This document shows, piece by piece, positions 8,218 through 16,805 of a stretch of 51,142 bases of DNA. Under the pieces are notes generated by a model, which ran no database searches, was not told the DNA's origin, and saw only the letters and a program-made list of their open reading frames with translations. A program made the translations under genes and the position numbers. Each line of letters opens with the position of its first letter. The first letter of the stretch is position 1. This stretch comes from an uncultured Mucilaginibacter sp. (lineage in GTDB: Bacteria > Bacteroidota > Bacteroidia > Sphingobacteriales > Sphingobacteriaceae). The stretch spans positions 2,789 to 53,930 of the forward strand of contig NZ_CALMAT010000033.1 of NCBI RefSeq assembly GCF_937859865.1, written 5' to 3'.

Positions 8218-9492
8218 ATGAATATCCTGCTCCTTGGTTCTGGCGGAAGAGAAAGTGCTTTTGCCTGGAAGTTATCGCAAAGCCCAAAATGCGAACGCTT
8301 GTTTATTGCGCCCGGCAATGCTGGGACCGGAATTTATGGCCAAAATGTCAACATTAGTGTAAATGATTTTGAAGCGGTCAAAAATTTAGTGCATAAAAAC
8401 AGTATCACCTTGGTTTTGGTTGGGCCGGAAGAACCTTTGGTAAACGGTATCCACGATTTTTTTCTGGCAGATGAATCGCTTAAAAATATTCCGATAATCG
8501 GTCCGCAAAAGCAAGCCGCGCAGTTAGAAGGCAGCAAAGATTTTTCTAAAGAATTTATGTTTAAAAACAGCATCCCGACCGCTGCATCTAAAACATTTAC
8601 GTTAGAAACTTTAGAAGAAGGCCGCGCTTATCTCGCTACGCATGGTTTGCCCATCGTTTTAAAAGCCGACGGACTGGCAGCCGGAAAAGGCGTTTTAATT
8701 TGTACCCGTTGGGAAGAAGCGGAACAGGAATTTACCTCGATGCTCCGCGATGCCAAGTTTGGTCAAGCAAGCGCTAAAGTGGTGGTCGAACAGTTTTTGC
8801 AAGGCATCGAACTTTCCGTTTTCGTATTGACCGACGGAAAAAATTACAAAATTTTGCCCGAAGCCAAAGATTACAAACGCATTGGCGAAGGCGATATCGG
8901 TTTAAATACCGGCGGAATGGGTTCTGTTTCTCCGGTTCCGTTTGCTAATGCTGCTTTTATGGCTAAAGTTAAGGAACGCATCGTTATTCCAACTATTGAA
9001 GGTTTAAAGCGAGAAAACATCCCGTACAAAGGTTTTATTTTTATTGGTTTGATGAATTGCGGCGGCGAACCGTACGTGATCGAGTACAACTGCCGCATGG
9101 GCGACCCGGAAACGGAAAGCGTTTTGCCCCGGATTGAAAACGATTTGGTAGAAATTTTACAAGCCGTTGCCGAAGAAAGACTGGACGAAATCAACTTAAA
9201 AATTTCCGATCAGGTTGCGGCAACGGTAATGTGTGTTGCTGCCGGTTATCCGGGCGATTATGTAAAAGATAAAACCATCACTGGAATCGAAAATGTACGC
9301 GGCTCCTTTGTTTTTCATGCCGGAACGAAGCTGGAGAATGAGGAAGTTAAAACTGCTGGCGGACGGGTTTTGGCGATAACCAGTTTGCAAAACACGTTGT
9401 TTGAAGCCGTACAACAAGCAACTTTAGATGCTGCCCGCATTTATTGGGACGGCCGGGTTTTTCGGAAAGATATTGGCTTTGATTTGTTATGA
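8218..9492 (+). CDS. purD: Phosphoribosylamine--glycine ligase
   Basis: A 424-residue GAR synthetase, which joins glycine to phosphoribosylamine in de novo purine synthesis using ATP. It has the N-terminal Rossmann-like NILLLGSGGRESAFAWKLSQ, the motif LVLVGPEEPLVNGI, ATP-grasp KADGLAAGKGVLIC, EAKDYKRIGEGDIGLNTGGMGSVSPV and the metal-binding EYNCRMGDPETESVLPR. The usual GGREHA reads GGRESA here, with Ser replacing His; I cannot tell whether this is lineage-wide. Length is normal. It stands alone and meets a convergent gene. Two stretches carry motif-like DNA, both read as KNSI (8381-8405 and 8552-8573). Confidence 0.97.
   Translation: MNILLLGSGGRESAFAWKLSQSPKCERLFIAPGNAGTGIYGQNVNISVNDFEAVKNLVHKNSITLVLVGPEEPLVNGIHDFFLADESLKNIPIIGPQKQAAQLEGSKDFSKEFMFKNSIPTAASKTFTLETLEEGRAYLATHGLPIVLKADGLAAGKGVLICTRWEEAEQEFTSMLRDAKFGQASAKVVVEQFLQGIELSVFVLTDGKNYKILPEAKDYKRIGEGDIGLNTGGMGSVSPVPFANAAFMAKVKERIVIPTIEGLKRENIPYKGFIFIGLMNCGGEPYVIEYNCRMGDPETESVLPRIENDLVEILQAVAEERLDEINLKISDQVAATVMCVAAGYPGDYVKDKTITGIENVRGSFVFHAGTKLENEEVKTAGGRVLAITSLQNTLFEAVQQATLDAARIYWDGRVFRKDIGFDLL
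8381..8405 (+). repeat. ACAGTAT-subtype motif inside purD
   Basis: AAAATTTAGTGCA then TAAAAACAGTAT, close to the intergenic copy at 47514-47538. It is read as NLVHKNSI. Confidence 0.65.
8552..8573 (+). repeat. Hybrid motif (ACAGCAT ending) inside purD
   Basis: AATTTATG, a short spacer, then TAAAAACAGCAT mixes the two subtypes and is read as EFMFKNSI. It is less certain than the other coding copies, because this protein region is conserved. Confidence 0.4.
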
Positions 9493-9494
9493 TG

Positions 9495-9582
9495 ATTTTT
9501 ACCGGGTAAAAAAAGCATCAATATAAAAAAGAAGCATCCAAATTTATTCAAAACCTGATGCTTCTTTTATCCCTATATTTTT
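9495..9582. terminator. Three motif copies forming a bidirectional terminator-like hairpin
   Basis: Between the convergent purD and TlpA-like genes lie a variant copy (9495-9518, ending AAAAAAAGCAT) and an inverted pair: ATAAAAAAGAAGCATC (9523-9538) and GATGCTTCTTTTAT (9557-9570). The pair can form a stem of about 14 bp with an 18-base loop. A-rich and T-rich flanks on both sides would suit intrinsic termination in both directions, although the stem is AT-rich. Confidence 0.65.
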
Positions 9583-9583
9583 A

Positions 9584-10699
9584 TTACTTCAGCAGTTTCG
9601 CCAAGGTTTGTTCCAACTCTTCGCCGCGTAAATCCCGGGCAACAATCTTTCCGGTTGGGTCAATCAAAAAATTTCCGGGGATAGAACGAACGCCGTAAAG
9701 CGCAGCCACTTGGTTGTTCCAAAATTGCAGATCGGAAACGTGGTTCCAGGTTAAACCATCGTCTTTAATGGCTTTTAACCAGGCATCTTTTCCGTTCGGC
9801 CGATCTAAAGAAACGCCCAAAACCGTAAAGTTTTTGGTTTTATATTGATTGTAAACTTTAACCACATTCGGGTTTTCCTGGCGGCAAGGCTGGCACCACG
9901 AAGCCCAAAAATCCAGCAATACGTATTTTCCTTTAAAGGAAGACAAAGAAACTGGTTTGCCGTCAGGATCGTTTTGCGTAAAATCCGGCGCGATAGAACC
10001 AACAGCAGTGGCTTTTAATTGATCTAAAGCCGCTTTATAGGCTGTTCCGTTTTCTGAATTTTGAATAGCGGGTGTCAAAGTGTTAAACAAAGGCATTACT
10101 TCACTATAATCCGGAGCCGGGCCAGCAAAAGAGCGCAAAGCATCCAGACTTACAAAAGAAGCCGGGTTTTGCTGGATAAACTTTTTTAGCACTGCTTTTT
10201 GTTCGTTTTGCAGCACTGTGTATTTTTCAACCAGTTTCGGTCGGTCAGCTTCCGGTGTTTTTTGGTATTCATTGTTCAACACCACGGCTTTATCCAACAC
10301 TGGTTTTGTAGCTGCGGCCAGTTTTGCATTGTCATCATTTAATTTTGATCCGCTGATTTTGGCTGTTTTTGCAGAATCTGTTCCGGCAACCAAGATATTA
10401 CCACTTTCAAGATACAAATTCATTACATCAGCATCGCGCCCTAAGCTGTTAATGCCAATTCCGGTATGGTCGAGCAATAAAAGCGCTTGTGTTGGCAGGT
10501 TTGTATTTCCCTTAAACTCGAAAGCACCATTTGCCAAAACAGCAGAATCGGTTACATTTTTATCTTTCTCCCGATGCAATAAATAAACCTTTGCAGGCGC
10601 ACTTAGCTTACCAATTTTACCTTTTACATCGTAATTGCCGGTTTGCGCATTGGCCAGAAAAGGCGAAGCGGCCAGCATAAAAAACAAAACTTTTTTCAT
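9584..10699 (-). CDS. DUF4369 / TlpA-like thioredoxin-fold protein
   Basis: A 371-residue exported redox protein. The signal peptide MKKVLFFMLAASPFLANAQ is followed by a DUF4369 domain (about 20-120: GNYDVKGKIGKLSAPAKVYLLH, then GAFEFKGNTNLPTQALLLL), a helical linker (about 130-225), and an AhpC/TSA-Redoxin domain (about 230-371) with active site FWASWCQPCRQENPN and the cis-Pro region RSIPGNFLIDPTGKIVARDLRGEEL. Such proteins act as periplasmic thiol-disulfide oxidoreductases; the partner is unknown. It is a typical Bacteroidota architecture of standard length. A motif copy lies just upstream of the start (10705-10729). Confidence 0.93.
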   Translation of the reverse strand: MKKVLFFMLAASPFLANAQTGNYDVKGKIGKLSAPAKVYLLHREKDKNVTDSAVLANGAFEFKGNTNLPTQALLLLDHTGIGINSLGRDADVMNLYLESGNILVAGTDSAKTAKISGSKLNDDNAKLAAATKPVLDKAVVLNNEYQKTPEADRPKLVEKYTVLQNEQKAVLKKFIQQNPASFVSLDALRSFAGPAPDYSEVMPLFNTLTPAIQNSENGTAYKAALDQLKATAVGSIAPDFTQNDPDGKPVSLSSFKGKYVLLDFWASWCQPCRQENPNVVKVYNQYKTKNFTVLGVSLDRPNGKDAWLKAIKDDGLTWNHVSDLQFWNNQVAALYGVRSIPGNFLIDPTGKIVARDLRGEELEQTLAKLLK

Positions 10700-10704
10700 T
10701 TAAT

Positions 10705-10729
10705 AATTTTTAGGTGATAAAAGAAGCAT
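10705..10729 (+). repeat. Single dispersed motif, GAAGCAT subtype
   Basis: AATTTTTA, GGTGA, TAAAAGAAGCAT: a consensus copy, 5 bp upstream of the TlpA-like gene's start codon. Confidence 0.85.
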
Positions 10730-10806
10730 CATTATAAAGTTGGAAAGACCGAAAGTAAAACCGCTTAAAAAAATACCTTTCAACTTTCGGGTTAAAACTC
10801 TTCACT

Positions 10807-10831
10807 AATTTTTGGGTGATAAAAGAAGCAT
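10807..10831 (+). repeat. Single dispersed motif, GAAGCAT subtype
   Basis: AATTTTTG, GGTGA, TAAAAGAAGCAT, in direct orientation to the previous copy about 100 bp away and 19 bp from the stop of the arginase-fold gene. Confidence 0.85.
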
Positions 10832-10849
10832 CTTCATATTGTAAAACCA

Positions 10850-12034
10850 TTACACTAATTTTTGATAAGTGCGCCACCACAAATCGGGCATTTCGCCGGA
10901 AACGGCCAGCAAATAATCATCATAATGGCAAGGCACCAAATGGAACCGCTCGTTTTTTGAACCAGCCGTTGGATATGGGATTTGCATCCACCAACGGTCA
11001 GACTTTTTACTTTTTACAAAAACCAACTCGTGTTCTTTATGCTTTAAACTCGTTTTATAGATCAAATATTGTGATTTGGGGTGAAGCGGGAAATCTTTTT
11101 TGCGGTTGTAAAAGCCGTCAATAAAATACCAGATCATCTGCGAAAGCAACATCGCCGTTTGTCCGTTGCTATCATAAGCCGGGTTAAATTCGTAAAAACC
11201 GATCGAACTTAGCTTATCGTTAAAACCCGCATAACGGCAAATCTGGCAGGCTTCTTCTCCATAAAAACCGTTTGGAACGGCGTTAAAATTGGCCCCGGCA
11301 TCCGAAGAACGAATGGCGCCGACATCAAAACTAATCATGCTGGCATTGCGGATAATAGGTTCTGTAGATTGGATTTTTCCGCTTAAATTACCTAAACGGT
11401 GCGTATCAAAAAACAGCTTGTCCATCATTTGCAAGCGTTCCTGGTTTACCAAATACGTTTGGTAGCCCAGGTTGCTGAAGTTGAACAACATGTCCGGCTC
11501 GTGCATCAAAATTTTGTTGAGGTAAGAAGCAGAAGTCGTTTCAATTTGATCCGGAAAAGGATCGTCTTCCATATCCAAATGTGCATCAACAATTACCAAA
11601 TCAACCTTTTGCTCCAACGCTTCGTAAGCCAAATACTGCGCGTAAGTTAAATCCTGGCTGCCGCCGATGATGATCGGTAAAATGTCTATTTTAATTAATT
11701 CGGTAACAACTGTTTTGAGGGCGATGTACGTATCCGTTACCTTTTCGCCGCGCCGGATATTGCCCAAATCGGCAATTTTGGTTTTGTATCCGCCTTCATA
11801 CAATTGGTACAGCTTTTCGCGGATGTAATCCGGCCCAAGCGCACAACCAATGTTGCCATCAGCGTTGCGGTCTTCCTGTACGCCAATCAAAGCCAGATCA
11901 GGCTTCTGCGTATCAAAATCAGGAAAATGTTCAGTAAAAATTTGGATGCAAGTACCCAAACGGCCTTTTATAACAGCACTTTCGGGCAACAAGCGACTTG
12001 CCTCAACAGGCGTAAAAAAATCAATTAAAGACAT
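10850..12034 (-). CDS. Arginase-fold protein (formimidoylglutamase-like)
   Basis: A 394-residue member of the ureohydrolase superfamily. The core shows IIIGGSQDLTYAQY (about 143-156), VIVDAHLDMEDDP and SMISFDVGAIRSSDAGANF. In true Mn enzymes these would be GGDH, DAHxD and SxDxDxxDP. Here DAHLD is intact, but the first His is Gln and the second Asp of DxD is Gly, so two of the six classical metal ligands appear missing. This form is often labelled formimidoylglutamase in Bacteroidota. It may be a one-metal enzyme or a non-catalytic relative. No histidine-utilisation genes are nearby. The gene is divergent from the epimerase. Confidence 0.85.
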   Translation of the reverse strand: MSLIDFFTPVEASRLLPESAVIKGRLGTCIQIFTEHFPDFDTQKPDLALIGVQEDRNADGNIGCALGPDYIREKLYQLYEGGYKTKIADLGNIRRGEKVTDTYIALKTVVTELIKIDILPIIIGGSQDLTYAQYLAYEALEQKVDLVIVDAHLDMEDDPFPDQIETTSASYLNKILMHEPDMLFNFSNLGYQTYLVNQERLQMMDKLFFDTHRLGNLSGKIQSTEPIIRNASMISFDVGAIRSSDAGANFNAVPNGFYGEEACQICRYAGFNDKLSSIGFYEFNPAYDSNGQTAMLLSQMIWYFIDGFYNRKKDFPLHPKSQYLIYKTSLKHKEHELVFVKSKKSDRWWMQIPYPTAGSKNERFHLVPCHYDDYLLAVSGEMPDLWWRTYQKLV

Positions 12035-12161
12035 TCGGTAGCATTATTCGCGGCCAAATATCTGGTATTTTTAAGAAAGAAGAGGAAATTAATCAAGCTT
12101 AAATCCCTAATCAAACACGAATAGTTAAGTTTGCTTGCAAATAAAATTTCAAAACACTTCT

Positions 12162-13133
12162 ATGGTTTTAGTTACCGGTGCAACAGGTTTTCTCGGGTCG
12201 GAAGTTTGCCGGCAACTAATTTTAGCCGGTAAAAACAGTATCCGCTGTACCAAAAGGGCAAGTTCGGTTGTGCCGGAAATACTGCTTCCTTTTCAATCTA
12301 AAATTGATTGGGTGGAAGCTGATTTATTGGAAATTGATACGCTAAACGAAGCATTGCAAGGCGTTACACAGGTTTACCATTGCGCTGCGTTGGTTTCTTT
12401 TGATCCTTCCCTCAAAAAAAAACTCATCCAAAATAACGTGGAAGGCACGGCCAATTTGGTTAACCTTTGTATGGAAAAAGGGATCCGGCTGTTACATGTC
12501 AGTTCGATTGCTGCCGTTGGCGAAGGAAAACCCGGCGAATTGATCAACGAAAACCATCACTTAGAAGAAACGCCAAAAGACAACGCTTACGCCATATCCA
12601 AGTACGAAAGCGAGATGGAAGTTTGGCGCGGCATGGCTGAAGGTTTGGATGCGGTAATTGTAAATCCATCTCTAATTATCGGCAAAAATGCTGGTACAGC
12701 AGGCACCGGACAAATTTTTGAAACCGTACGCCAGGGTTTAAAATTTTACACTTCCGGTAGTTGTGGTTTGGTGGATGTGGAAGACGTGGCCAAAACAATG
12801 ATCCTTTTGATGGAAAGCAAGATCAGCAACGAACGCTTTATCATCAACGCCGAAAATTGGAGCTATAAAAGTTTATTTGAGGAAACGACCCATTATTTCG
12901 GCATCAAACCTCCAGCTTTTGAAGCCAAACCCTGGATGCTGGAACTGGCCTGGCGCGCCTCGGCTTTAGGTACTCTTTTTACCGGCAAAAAAATGGGCGT
13001 TGATAAAATTTCGGCCCAATCGGCCAGCCGCATTCAGGATTATGATAATTGTAAGGTAAAAGAAGCAATTGGTTTTGAATTTAAGCCAGTAAAGGAAACG
13101 CTCAAAGCGATTTGTGAAGTATTGAAAGGTTAA
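12162..13133 (+). CDS. NAD(P)-dependent epimerase/dehydratase (extended SDR)
   Basis: A 323-residue extended short-chain dehydrogenase of the NAD-dependent epimerase type, acting on a nucleotide sugar or similar substrate. The dinucleotide site is VTGATGFLGSEVC (residues 4-16), the catalytic YAISKYESE gives Tyr-x3-Lys, and LLHVSSIAAVGE supplies the Ser. The ATG at 12162 is chosen over a TTG at 12135 because the Rossmann strand begins directly with MVLVTGATG. It lies immediately before the first glycan block, though it has a higher GC content than those genes. Two motif copies are embedded (12218-12241, read AGKNSI; 13047-13070, read CKVKEAI). Confidence 0.9.
   Translation: MVLVTGATGFLGSEVCRQLILAGKNSIRCTKRASSVVPEILLPFQSKIDWVEADLLEIDTLNEALQGVTQVYHCAALVSFDPSLKKKLIQNNVEGTANLVNLCMEKGIRLLHVSSIAAVGEGKPGELINENHHLEETPKDNAYAISKYESEMEVWRGMAEGLDAVIVNPSLIIGKNAGTAGTGQIFETVRQGLKFYTSGSCGLVDVEDVAKTMILLMESKISNERFIINAENWSYKSLFEETTHYFGIKPPAFEAKPWMLELAWRASALGTLFTGKKMGVDKISAQSASRIQDYDNCKVKEAIGFEFKPVKETLKAICEVLKG
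12218..12241 (+). repeat. ACAGTAT-subtype motif inside the epimerase gene
   Basis: AATTTTA, GCCGG, TAAAAACAGTAT: nearly the same as the intergenic copy at 47514-47538. It is read as LILAGKNSI. Confidence 0.75.
13047..13070 (+). repeat. GAAGCAT-like motif inside the epimerase gene
   Basis: AATTGTAAGG then TAAAAGAAGCAATT, read as NCKVKEAI. One base interrupts the final CAT. Confidence 0.45.
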
Positions 13134-13335
13134 AATAATTACTCAAAAACCTTTTAAATACCAATTTCTATTTTGATTTTAAAAAATACTTTCAATGTAA
13201 TGCCTAATCAAAAATAATGTTGCGACATAAACTGCGGACAGTAGCTTAAAATAATTTGCAAGGATTTAAATGCTTGCATAATTGCTATTTACACAAAACA
13301 TTTACATTTTTACAATTAAACTTAAAATAAGCCTG

Positions 13336-14409
13336 ATGGGATATATTAAACAATTAGATAGTGTTCGGGCAATTGCTGTTTTATTGGTAATAATATGGCA
13401 TTGGATTCCTAAAGAAAGCTTTATCAATAAATTTCAAACAGGCCCTTTTGGGGTAAACATTTTTTTTGTTTTAAGTGGATTTCTTATCACCCAGATTTTA
13501 TTAAAGAATCGAAACGAGGTTGAAGAAAGCTTAGTCAAAGCAAAAACAACTATTCTTAAAAGTTACTATATAAGAAGGGTATTAAGAATTTTCCCTATCT
13601 ATTATTTAACTATTTTTTTGATGGTTGTTTTACGCCATAAGTTAAATTTAAGTATTACAACCGGTGAGTTAATTTCAAACATCACTTATACCAGTAACTT
13701 TTTTATTTATTCAACAAAATCTTGGCCAACAGCCAGTCCTCATTTTTGGTCTTTGGCCGTAGAAGAGCAATTTTATTTGTTTTGGCCTTTGTTGATGTTG
13801 TATTTTCCCTCAAAATATTTAATTCACTGTATCCTTTTTTTCATTATCGCAGGTATTGTCAGTCAGTCGTTTATTAAAGATTATAATTTTGGATATTTAC
13901 CACTAAATACTTGTTTTGATTGTTTAGGAATGGGTGCCTTACTTGCATGGATTGTGGTATATAAACCAGTCTTTTTACCTAAGTTCTACATGATAATTAA
14001 TGTATCAGCAATATTAAGCGTAGGTATTATTATATTTAACCTTTTAAAAATATCACATATTGTTCAAATCAGGTTTTTCCACTCAATTCTTGGTGTGTGG
14101 ATCATCACTTATATTCTAAATTTTAGAAACAAAAAAACAATACTTCTTTCGATTTTAGATAACCGATTTCTTATAAATATCGGAAAAGTAAGTTATGGTA
14201 TTTACTTGTATCATATTCTATATTCTGATTTAGCATTTCATATTTGGAATAAATTTTTATTTAAGTTTTCAATAACCCTTAGCGATAGCTATTATCATTG
14301 GCTATTTTTTGTTGTAAACTTTTGGATCCTGCTTTTCATTTGCCGGTTATCTTGGAAGTATGTTGAAAAGCCAATTTTAACCTTAAAGGAAAACTTTAAA
14401 TATCAATAA
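13336..14409 (+). CDS. Acyltransferase family 3 (OafA/YrhL type)
   Basis: A 357-residue multi-pass membrane O-acyltransferase that would decorate surface glycans with acetyl or similar groups. Family signs are the start YIKQLDSVRAIAVLLVIIWHW (active-site-like His in the first helix), GVNIFFVLSGFLIT, the arginine loop YYIRRVLRIFPIYYL, and SPHFWSLAVEEQFYLFWPLLML, followed by about eight hydrophobic helices. The start at 13336 is chosen because the upstream in-frame extension is low-complexity and the family begins at this Met. The gene is distinctly AT-rich compared with its left neighbours, suggesting horizontal origin. It is convergent with the next acyltransferase. Confidence 0.92.
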   Translation: MGYIKQLDSVRAIAVLLVIIWHWIPKESFINKFQTGPFGVNIFFVLSGFLITQILLKNRNEVEESLVKAKTTILKSYYIRRVLRIFPIYYLTIFLMVVLRHKLNLSITTGELISNITYTSNFFIYSTKSWPTASPHFWSLAVEEQFYLFWPLLMLYFPSKYLIHCILFFIIAGIVSQSFIKDYNFGYLPLNTCFDCLGMGALLAWIVVYKPVFLPKFYMIINVSAILSVGIIIFNLLKISHIVQIRFFHSILGVWIITYILNFRNKKTILLSILDNRFLINIGKVSYGIYLYHILYSDLAFHIWNKFLFKFSITLSDSYYHWLFFVVNFWILLFICRLSWKYVEKPILTLKENFKYQ

Positions 14410-14511
14410 TTACATAATCAAAATAAGACAACTTATATTAGACTACAAAAGATCAATAATAGCTGTAAGTAACCAAAATCGCTTTAAGTAACTTCTGTTT
14501 GATTAAAGCTT

Positions 14512-15690
14512 TTAAGGATTAGTCAATACAACTTCGGGATATTTGTGCGTTGCCCTTGGTTTCAAAAAATATTTCTCCAAACAATGCCAACTCAAGAATG
14601 CTGTAAAATAAACCGCTGGAAAAACACAAAAAAATAACCGGTACGGATCTAAATGCCTTCCTAAAAAATACATAAATAACTGCTGTATCGGCCATGCATA
14701 AAGATACATGCCATAAGAAAAATCTCCGTTTTTGGCAAAGTTTGTAAAGCAAATGTTTGGATGATAAGTGATATAAAAAAACAAGTAACTTCCGGCAATT
14801 GGCAATGTTAAATTAATAAAAGGCACACCGATACAAGAAACAACAATTGCAATTGCAGCTAATACAACCAATGTTTTTTTTCGCAGAATTTGTTTTCGAA
14901 ACAGGTAAAAACAAGCACCAGAAAAAAAGTAAACAAAAAGCCTGGGTAAAATATAAGAATCAAGGATTTCAGAAAAAAAATTAATTGGATAGCGGTAAAA
15001 TATGCTTGTATAAAGCCCTAAGGAAAATTCGGGATATTTCAATTGTAAAAAGAATACAATATAACTTAATAAGAATAAAAATAAGGCTATCCATTTCTTT
15101 TTAAAAACGCTTGCCATGGCTGCCAAGGGCACAATTAAATAGCAAACAAACTCATATTGAATAGACCATAACGGTTCATTCATCATTCCAGGCAAAGGAT
15201 TTAGGGTGAAGGTATTTTGCAAGGGAGGTTTTCGCAGTGTTAAAATATTTATAATAGTTTGCTTTTTATATTGCAAGTTTAAAAAATATTTAGTCCATGA
15301 TCCAATTATATGATGACGATCAGTTGCGCCCAACATCCCAAAAAACAAAACACTTAAAATAAAGGCAATAAAAAAAGCAGGGCAAATTCTGCGTATTCTT
15401 TTTTTCAAATATGATGCGAATGTACTGCTGTATTCAAAACTTCTAAATATTAAAAAACCACTGGTTACAAAGAAAAAATCTACCGCAATTCCACCTAAAT
15501 CCATTTGATTTCTTGTAAAAATCATTCCGGGTTCTGTGTCAATTACTTTAGCGTAGCAAAGCACATAGCAATGACTGTAAATAACTATGGTGGCCAATAA
15601 AAATCTTAAAATATCAAAGTTGTTTTCTTTAATATTTTCAGCAATTAGCAATTCCTTTCTGTTATAAATTTTTGTTGTAAGATTATCCAA
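14512..15690 (-). CDS. Acyltransferase family 3
   Basis: A 392-residue integral-membrane acyltransferase, distinct from the neighbouring one. It has NNFDILRFLLATIVIYSHCYVL (His in helix 1), GGIAVDFFFVTSGFLIFRS, KKRIRRICPAFFIAF, and MMNEPLWSIQYEFVCYLIVPL (the WS-x-x-x-E motif), with about ten predicted helices. It probably O-acylates an outer-membrane polysaccharide. It is AT-rich, reads leftward like the following glycosyltransferase block, and is separated from it by a repeat element of about 160 bp that nearly fills the intergenic space. Confidence 0.92.
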   Translation of the reverse strand: MDNLTTKIYNRKELLIAENIKENNFDILRFLLATIVIYSHCYVLCYAKVIDTEPGMIFTRNQMDLGGIAVDFFFVTSGFLIFRSFEYSSTFASYLKKRIRRICPAFFIAFILSVLFFGMLGATDRHHIIGSWTKYFLNLQYKKQTIINILTLRKPPLQNTFTLNPLPGMMNEPLWSIQYEFVCYLIVPLAAMASVFKKKWIALFLFLLSYIVFFLQLKYPEFSLGLYTSIFYRYPINFFSEILDSYILPRLFVYFFSGACFYLFRKQILRKKTLVVLAAIAIVVSCIGVPFINLTLPIAGSYLFFYITYHPNICFTNFAKNGDFSYGMYLYAWPIQQLFMYFLGRHLDPYRLFFCVFPAVYFTAFLSWHCLEKYFLKPRATHKYPEVVLTNP

Positions 15691-15712
15691 TTTTAAAAAG
15701 TTGTTTATATTG

Positions 15713-15874
15713 AAAGCCTGTTTAAAATTTACTAACAGGATATCAATGCTTCTTTTATCACCTAAAAATGGGCAAACATTTGATTTTGGGTTTATTTAAA
15801 TTAATGCGGACACCAATTTTTATACGGTAAAAGAAGCATTGGTAATTTTTTTTGTATAAGTTTAGACAGGCTTT
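15713..15874. repeat. Composite inverted-repeat element, copy 1
   Basis: The outer arms AAAGCCTGTTTAAA (15713-15726) and TTTAGACAGGCTTT (15861-15874) enclose an inverted pair of 25-bp motifs: 15745-15769 (AATGCTTCTTTTA, TCACC, TAAAAAT) and 15815-15840 (AATTTTTA, TACGG, TAAAAGAAGCATT). Total 162 bp. It fills almost all the space between the acyltransferase and glycosyltransferase genes. Confidence 0.85.
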
Positions 15875-15896
15875 GAGATAACAAATTATTTGTAAG

Positions 15897-16802
15897 TTAT
15901 GATTCTGTAATAATATCTACACCATCATTAAACTTGCTTTCGGCAATAAATTTAAAATACAGTTCTTGGTCGTTTTCCTTTAATGCTTCAAGCTCTTCTT
16001 TATTAACTTGTAAGTTTGAATCATATAATTGAAAGAGAAGATTATTGTAAATTTTTTCTGAATAATAAGCTTTCCAATTGTTTAAACCCTTTTGCAAACA
16101 TGCTTCTTCTGATTCATTTAAAATAAAATTTTTCTGTTTATTCAATACCAATAAAGCATATTTCAGCATTTCTACCAGGTTTGAGGAAACACTATCTTCA
16201 TGAAAATTGTAAACCGCAATCAACTCGGTATGATGAACAACCGGATACTTGCGTGCAATTTGCAAACATAAATCATAGTCTTCGCAATAGTGCAAATTGG
16301 TATCAAATTGAAATTCATTAAAAACCCATCTTTGGTACATTCCTACAGCAGGCATACCCATATAATTCCCTTCCAACAAATGGCAATAATGATTTTCGGT
16401 TACTTCTTTTTGAACTACCCAGGTTTTGTTTTCGCGCTGATAAAATAATTCGTGGCCGCCAGACACAAAAGCAGCTTCTGGATTTTGTGTTAAGTAATTT
16501 ATATTGATAAAAAGAGCATCAGGTAAAAGCCAGTCGTCCGCATCCAAAAACACAATCAATTCTCCAATACTATTTTTTATTCCATTATTTCGGGCGGCAG
16601 AAACGCCACAATTGGATTGATATATGTACTTTACCGGATGATACTTTTGTACAATTTCTTTTGTTTGATCTGTTGATCCATCATCTACAACAATAATTTC
16701 AATATGCCGGTAACTTTGTGATAATACACTTTCTATAGCTTTTCCAAGGTACTTGCCATAATTATAGCATGGAATAATTACAGAAACAAGTTGCTGAAGC
16801 AT
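15897..16802 (-). CDS. Family 2 glycosyltransferase
   Basis: A 301-residue GT-A fold glycosyltransferase (GT2) for surface polysaccharide assembly on the inner face of the cytoplasmic membrane. The N-terminal domain is complete: VSVIIPCYNYGKYLGKAIESVL (7-28), EIIVVDDGSTDQTKEIV with the nucleotide-binding Asp, SAARNNGI and the metal-binding FLDADDWLLPDAL. A later CEDYDLCLQIA supplies the ED general-base region. There are no membrane helices. Donor and acceptor cannot be predicted. Three bases separate it from the next upstream gene on the same strand, so these two form an operon. Confidence 0.92.
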   Translation of the reverse strand: MLQQLVSVIIPCYNYGKYLGKAIESVLSQSYRHIEIIVVDDGSTDQTKEIVQKYHPVKYIYQSNCGVSAARNNGIKNSIGELIVFLDADDWLLPDALFININYLTQNPEAAFVSGGHELFYQRENKTWVVQKEVTENHYCHLLEGNYMGMPAVGMYQRWVFNEFQFDTNLHYCEDYDLCLQIARKYPVVHHTELIAVYNFHEDSVSSNLVEMLKYALLVLNKQKNFILNESEEACLQKGLNNWKAYYSEKIYNNLLFQLYDSNLQVNKEELEALKENDQELYFKFIAESKFNDGVDIITES

Positions 16803-16805
16803 ACT

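Noticed and set aside
8944-8970. AATGCTGCTTTTATGGC in purD as a motif copy
   Set aside because: It encodes NAAFMAKVKERI, a conserved PurD segment; the similarity is probably due to protein conservation.
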